A DNA stretch of 64,000 nt from Jacaranda mimosifolia (lineage: Eukaryota; Streptophyta; Magnoliopsida; Lamiales; Bignoniaceae), in assembly GCA_018894105.1 (NCBI GenBank), contig CM032121.1, positions 28,930,230 through 28,994,229 on the forward strand. Reading direction: 5' to 3'. Below are positions 59,324 through 64,000 of the stretch, one piece after another. The position numbers were made by a program, and so were the translations under genes. The stretch's first letter is position 1; each line of letters starts with the position of its first letter. Under the pieces are notes generated by a model that was not told the origin of the DNA, made no database searches, and saw only the letters and a list, made by a program, of their open reading frames with translations.

Positions 59324-59508
59324 ACCACTACTTGGATTTGCAAAAATAATGAATATTGGTCAACATATTTCCATACCTATAAATCTTATAAATATACATG
59401 GAAAATCATGTTTCTTGTTTAGTCGAAAGTACAATAGTGTCACATAGACTATTGAAACAAAAGTCACACATCAGTCACAAATTGATATTTTTAAAACATC
59501 ATCTGAAG

Positions 59509-59946
59509 TCATGCTACTAGTAACTTAATGAGTACAGCAACTAGGAAAATCAAGGCCACGAGTATGACAAAGATGAGACATCCACATAATGGAAGAAGTA
59601 GTGATGATCTGGTAAGGCCAGAAAATATAGCATGCGATGGTCCCGAGTGGGTATCACTGCTGAATCCCCCGCTCAAGTCGCTATGCATAGGAGCGCCTAC
59701 CGTTGATGGCCGTGCAGAACTACCAGCATTCGAATGACATTTTGATCTAGTAAAGTTAGTGCTATAGCGTTGTCTGCAAGACTGATGACTCTGAGTCCAC
59801 GAGTCCACCCATATGAAATAACCTACATGATCCCCGCCCATAGGGCATCTATAGAAATGTCGGCCATAATTTGCTAGTGTCTTGGCCATATATATCCGCA
59901 CCAGTCCTGCCCTGTAAGCACAAAAAGGTGGGTTGTGCATACCCAT
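59509..59946 (-). CDS. GRF-type zinc finger protein with C-terminal membrane segment
   Basis: 145 aa from the ATG at 59946. Residues about 7-55 match the GRF zinc finger: HNPPFC at the start, then LANYGRHFYRCPMGGDHVGYF and WVDSW. The middle is Ser/Gly/His-rich and low in structure. Residues about 110-143 are strongly hydrophobic (LLLPLCGCLIFVILVALIF), a likely tail-anchor membrane helix. GRF fingers bind single-stranded nucleic acid in DNA-repair proteins, while short plant GRF proteins with a C-terminal helix are of unknown role. It lies between two element ORFs on the same strand and may be captured cargo or part of the element. The frame is open. Confidence 0.6.
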   Translation of the reverse strand: MGMHNPPFCAYRAGLVRIYMAKTLANYGRHFYRCPMGGDHVGYFIWVDSWTQSHQSCRQRYSTNFTRSKCHSNAGSSARPSTVGAPMHSDLSGGFSSDTHSGPSHAIFSGLTRSSLLLPLCGCLIFVILVALIFLVAVLIKLLVA

Positions 59947-60196
59947 CACCTCTGATGTAAGTTAAAGGGGCTACATACAATTTATGGATGAATATTATGA
60001 TAAATTAAAAAAAAAGTAAACATGTAATCACACAATGTACAATAGTAGGTTGATACAACATGACAAATATATTATCTCATAACACACATAAGCGAGTAAT
60101 ATTGCATACATGATAAAGTAGTTAACAGTATAAACAATATGATAATTAAGACCTAAGCACTAATAGTTAAACTGACTAATATAACCCGCAATTGCC

Positions 60197-61523
60197 TCAA
60201 TTATGTTGGTCGTTCCACATTCGCAATGCTATCTCATCCCTAAAAGCAGCCTATGCATTGATCTCTTGTTGACTTAGATGACCCACATGGTAGAATATAT
60301 GCCAATCCTTCTCCTCCTCTGTAAGGGGCTAGTTGAAAATTTTATCATCACAACTGAACTTCTGAATAAAATTATGTAAAACACAACAAGAAATGACCAA
60401 GTCTCGTTGATGATTGAGGAAGTAGTTAGGCACACCCCAACCTAGAATAGGAAACCATTCTTTTGGAATGCCGAATGAATGCTCTATGTGGTTCCTCAAT
60501 CTTGAATGCGCGTGATTGAACATCTTTCTCAGACCATTGTAGATAGCGAAATTTATGAACTCCTCCAAATGGTACCGTGATTGTATGTGTGGTGCAAGAA
60601 AGCACATGTAATTTGTAAAGCTAGCATCCACAAGATAGTACTTTCCTGTTATTGCAAAAATGACACCATTGAACTAATTGCTATCATTTTGTAAGCTACT
60701 CATAATGAAATGATACAATACAGGTTTTTAGAGTATAACATGTGACCTGGTGGAGGAAACGGAAAATATGGGTCGTTTTGAATTGCCGAGAGCAATACCC
60801 TTAAATCATTTGCACTGCTCTCCTTTCCAGCATTCACGTAAGTGAACATAAGGTCAAAATCGCATATAGCAAGAACATTTTGGCAAGTTTGACCCTTTCG
60901 TGACCTATATGCATTTTGCCGATTATGCGGGACCTATGCCGTGATAAAAGTGCTATCAATTGCCCTAACAACTCCCTATATTGTGAAATTATGGTTATGT
61001 AGAAGGCAATTTAATGATATTTGTATTAAGTTATTGAAATAGAATTGTTTATAATGTAGCGAACCTGAAAATAAGGATAGAAATTAGGGTTTGACTCGAT
61101 TTGAGGTGGGACTTCATCAAACCGTGGTATAGATATAATCTCAGGCGCCAAGCAAACCAATGTACGCAAAACTCTTCTTATGTGTCGATTAACTGTGGAC
61201 AACGAATGTTGGAACCTCTCCATGCTATTATGTTGTCTTTGGTGCATCCCTATAGTTTGTATAAATATGGTGAGTGCCTCGACGACAGATACCTGTGCAT
61301 ACTCACTATATGATAGTAGGCCATGAGACGTCATTAATTGAACTAGAGTTTCAAATGTGGGTTTGGTCATGCAAATATTGTCGTAAAACCTTTGCGGGTG
61401 TGCATTCATTATTTCGGCCACCCAGTTAGCGCCTTGCATCCAAGAGTTATTATGGGGCATCTTTTCTGGTACTAGGTTTGGTGCAATAATCTCTATCACA
61501 AAAAAAATACTCTTCCACTCCAT
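60197..61523 (-). pseudogene. PIF/Harbinger transposase (HARBI1-like nuclease), stop-interrupted
   Basis: Three exons on the minus strand: 61523-61065, 60975-60747 and 60645-60197, joined at GT-AG sites with matching phase. Exon 1 has the N-terminal region (AEIMNAHPQRFYDNICMTKP, MERFQHSLSTVNRHI, NPNFYPYF). Exon 2 has the first acidic residue (VVRAIDST) and the second (FTYVNAGKESSANDLRVL). Exon 3 has KYYLVDASFTNY, the Glu in RNHIEHSFGI, and CCVLHNF, then the C-terminal FRDEIALRMW. Together these supply the DDE set of the family. In-frame TAG stops lie at 60934, 60329 and 60251 and inactivate this copy. Two of them could have been Gln codons. Its start is uncertain. Confidence 0.88.
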
Positions 61524-61912
61524 CAGAAATGTTACTCCCTAGGATGCCTGGACTATTATCACCTTCACTATTCAGAGGATAATTCATTAAACTTGAGGCA
61601 CTTGCCATACTGCTTCAAATAAAAGCATAATTTTTTTTTCAATGCTGGTTAAAGATTAGATAAAAATATGTATATGGAAATTAAAAATTTAGTTAAGGAC
61701 ATACTAATCGATGAAAAGATCTTAGAACAGTACATTCTACTCATTAAATCAACAAGAGCATTGATTAGAAAATGTCTGATATGGTAGGATAAAGTGCATA
61801 AAATGAAAATTTAAAAGACGGATTGCATAAACGTAATGACATAAGACTGGCACAACCGCAGTAGACATGGACACATGTGAGATGGTGGTCACATGTACTA
61901 TAAGGACTCTAC

Positions 61913-62903
61913 CTAAATGCGCTTTTCACGATCATCAAGCCGAGTGAAGAAAGAACGCATAGTAGTACTCTTCAATGCATTAATAGCCTTTGCAAATAGG
62001 CTATTAGAAAAGCATTCCATTAATTGAAGTGCTTCAATGCAAACCTCTATTGACTTTTCAGCATCAACCCCGACCCTATTGGACTTTTCATCCATCAAGT
62101 CATCCCATTTGTCAAGTGCCTCATTCAGACGGGTTTCCATATCTACTTGTGGCGTAACTTTTCTTCTATAGGAAAATCCATCGGAGGCACCGGCCATATC
62201 TGACAAGTCATCACCATGGCCACCCGAAAGTCTAGAATGACTACCTCCAGCTGAATTCATATTGATACTTTGAACTATGTCTTCATTTGATGGATCGATT
62301 GGCTGTGAAGAAGATCGAGATTGTGAACCTATTGTAATGGAACCTTGGAACATCTCCGTACAATAATCATAATGAGGAAGGCCATGCTTGATGATGTATG
62401 CATTATTCAAGCATTCCTATTTCATTAAAAGACCAATCAAAATACTGTTGAAGAAAATTGAGCACATGAGGGGATTTTAAGACGAATGAATACATGACAC
62501 AAGATATTATTGCCATCCAATGTTGAATCTGAGAGGGGGATCCCATTACAGTATTTCTTTCATAATCCCAGCCGAAACTCGTTTCCTTCGTCACTAACTG
62601 ATGAAATAAGTGCCATGACATTCGGAATCGATTCCACTTAGTTTTACACTGGAAAATTGTGTAAGTGAATCGACCATGAGTACGTGCATTTAATTTGTTA
62701 CAAATTCTTCCCCAAGTGAAGGCCGAGAAGGTTGTTGTCAATAGTTGACCATTAACAAACTCTTCATAGCACAACTCAATGAACGCTGTCTCATTTTCAC
62801 GAGGCCATTGCGGGCTACTAGCCCTTGGTTGTCGGCGGGAGGACGTGCCATAGGGCCTTTTCCGTGTGGATTCATGTAGTAATGAAGAATAATTTATTTG
62901 TGC
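61913..62903 (-). CDS. Myb/SANT-like DNA-binding protein (Harbinger ORF1-type), 5' part uncertain
   Basis: Two exons join across an 82-nt intron: 62903-62499 and 62416-61913, with GT and AG and matching frame. The first exon reads a basic stretch (STRKRPYGTSSRRQPRA), then a Myb/SANT-like trihelix (WPRENETAFIELCYEEFVNG, FTWGRICNKLNAR, KTKWNRFRMSWHLFHQL, GWDYERNTV). The second reads KHGLPHYDYCTEMF, a Ser/Gly-rich linker and a helical C-terminus ending FFTRLDDREKRI. No ATG lies in frame before the Myb block. An acceptor-like cttag at 62904 suggests an upstream exon. In PIF/Harbinger elements this protein helps bring the transposase to DNA. No internal stop is seen. Confidence 0.7.
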
Positions 62904-64000
62904 CTAAGCCCAAAATAGAATTTTAAGAACCTTCAATTCACTACTTTTTTTTAAAATATACTAGCAAATTTTTAAATTAGGATAATGTCCAAAATAATTT
63001 TATTGTATATTATGCTCCAAATAAAAGTAAACTCCTTTCAATATTAAAAAAAAAATTATTTTTCTAAAATGCATTTATTGGAAGTGTCCTAAACACGTTT
63101 CAAACTTAAATCACAAAATAAGTTGTGGCCAAACTCCACACTAATGTATTTATTGTAAGTGTCCTAAACACGTTTCAAACTTAAATCACAAAATAAGTTG
63201 TGGCCAAACTCCACACTAATGTATTATTATTAATGATGAAAATATTTTTTGCGCCTAATCCCTAAATAGAATTTTAAAACCTTCGTTTCAATATATACAT
63301 AAATTGTACTTGCGTTTTCTTATATAAACCCACCTTCAACAATATGCTTGCAAATTCTTAAGTTAGGATAATGTCCAAATTAATTTCAAAGTATATTATA
63401 CTCCAATAAAAGTAAACTCCTTTCAAATTTTAAAAAAAAAACAAAAAAATATGTTTAAAAAAGGACTTTATTGTAAGTGTCCTAAACACGTTTCAAACGT
63501 AAACTACAAAATAAGACATGGCCAAACTCCACGCTAATGTATTATTAGTAATGAGAAAAATATTTTTTTTGCGCCTAATCCCTAAATGGAATTTTAAAAA
63601 CCATTGTTTCAATAATTTCATAAATTGTACTTGCATTTTCTTATATATCCCCACCTTCAACAATATACTTGCAAATTCTTAAGTTAGGACAATGTCCAAA
63701 TTAATTTTTAAGTATATTATACTCCAAATAAAAATAAACTCCCTTCAATATTTTAAAAAAAATATTTCTCATAAAGGAATTTATTGTAAGTGTCCTAAAC
63801 ACGTTTCAAACTCAAACTACAAAATAAGTTGTGGCCAAACTCCACACTAATGTATTATTAGTAATGACGAAAATATTTTTTTGCACCTAATCCCTAAATA
63901 GAATTTTAAAAACCTTTGTTTCAGTATACACATAAACTGTACTTGCATTTTCTTATAAAAACCCACCTTCAACAATATACTTGCAAATTCTTAAGTTAGG
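62899..64000. repeat. About 320-bp tandem repeats running off the window end
   Basis: Words recur with a spacing of 312-386 bases. gcaaattYttaaRttagga occurs at about 62963, 63349, 63670 and 63982. gcctaatccctaaatRgaattttaaaa occurs at about 63252, 63572 and 63887, with a diverged first copy at 62902. aagtgtcctaaacacgtttc occurs five times. The first unit has an extra internal duplication of about 69 bases (63085 and 63154). No coding sequence is present. It lies upstream of the minus-strand Myb/SANT ORF. Confidence 0.9.

Larger units (their letters stand above)
57305..64000 (-). mobile_element. PIF/Harbinger-type element, right end outside the window
   Basis: Begins GGGGCATGTTCTTTAGC directly after TTA in the gypsy 3' LTR. 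TTA/TAA is the target of PIF/Harbinger elements. On the minus strand it carries a Harbinger-type nuclease and a Myb/SANT-like ORF, the two genes normal for the superfamily. It also carries a GRF zinc-finger ORF and a second Myb/SANT-like ORF. The region 57480-58430 is AT-rich and non-coding. The opposite inverted repeat is not in the window, so the length exceeds 6.7 kb. It could also be more than one nested element. Confidence 0.78.

Overview
The window is nuclear DNA of a flowering plant, most likely a eudicot. It is AT-rich, rich in simple repeats, has GT-AG introns, and carries plant-specific genes and transposon families. No bacterial, organellar or viral gene set is visible. I cannot name the species from sequence alone.

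Only two host genes look intact. One is an intronless gene for a secreted proline-rich/leucine-rich-repeat (LRR extensin-like, At4g06744-like) cell-wall protein (23306-24856, +). The other is a 12-exon 2-oxoglutarate/Fe(II)-dependent dioxygenase gene on the minus strand (40738 down to 35277). I rebuilt its splicing by hand: every junction is GT-AG and the joined frame is 999 nt (332 aa).

Nearly everything else is a layered deposit of mobile elements. From left to right: a 467-bp tandem duplication (609-1542); a complete Mutator-like element with long terminal inverted repeats and a broken FAR1-type transposase (2053-7716); a decayed CACTA TNP2-type transposase cut by a second CACTA end (10540-12830); two copies of a GC-rich-ended hAT-like MITE (14197-14825 with a perfect 8-bp target duplication, and 33375-33874); another MITE (14938-15607); a second CACTA-like terminus (19353); a third MITE (21818-22714); two tRNA-type SINEs (27237 and 27646); and a complete non-autonomous LTR retrotransposon whose interior is almost entirely tandem repeats (28487-31605). 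The right third is a nest: a minus-strand Helitron Rep/helicase pseudogene (43300-45905) is cut by a Ty3/gypsy element (from 45906), whose 3' LTR is cut at a TTA by a PIF/Harbinger-type element (57305 to beyond the window end).

The Harbinger-type element carries four minus-strand ORFs (Myb/SANT-like, transposase, GRF zinc finger with a hydrophobic tail, second Myb/SANT-like) and ends in roughly 320-bp tandem repeats. Across the dead elements, in-frame stops are mostly TAG, often where related proteins have Gln. That pattern fits deamination of methylated cytosine. I see no convincing wholly new system. The items most worth checking are the tandem-repeat LTR element, the four-ORF Harbinger element, and the additional reading frame upstream of gag in the gypsy element.
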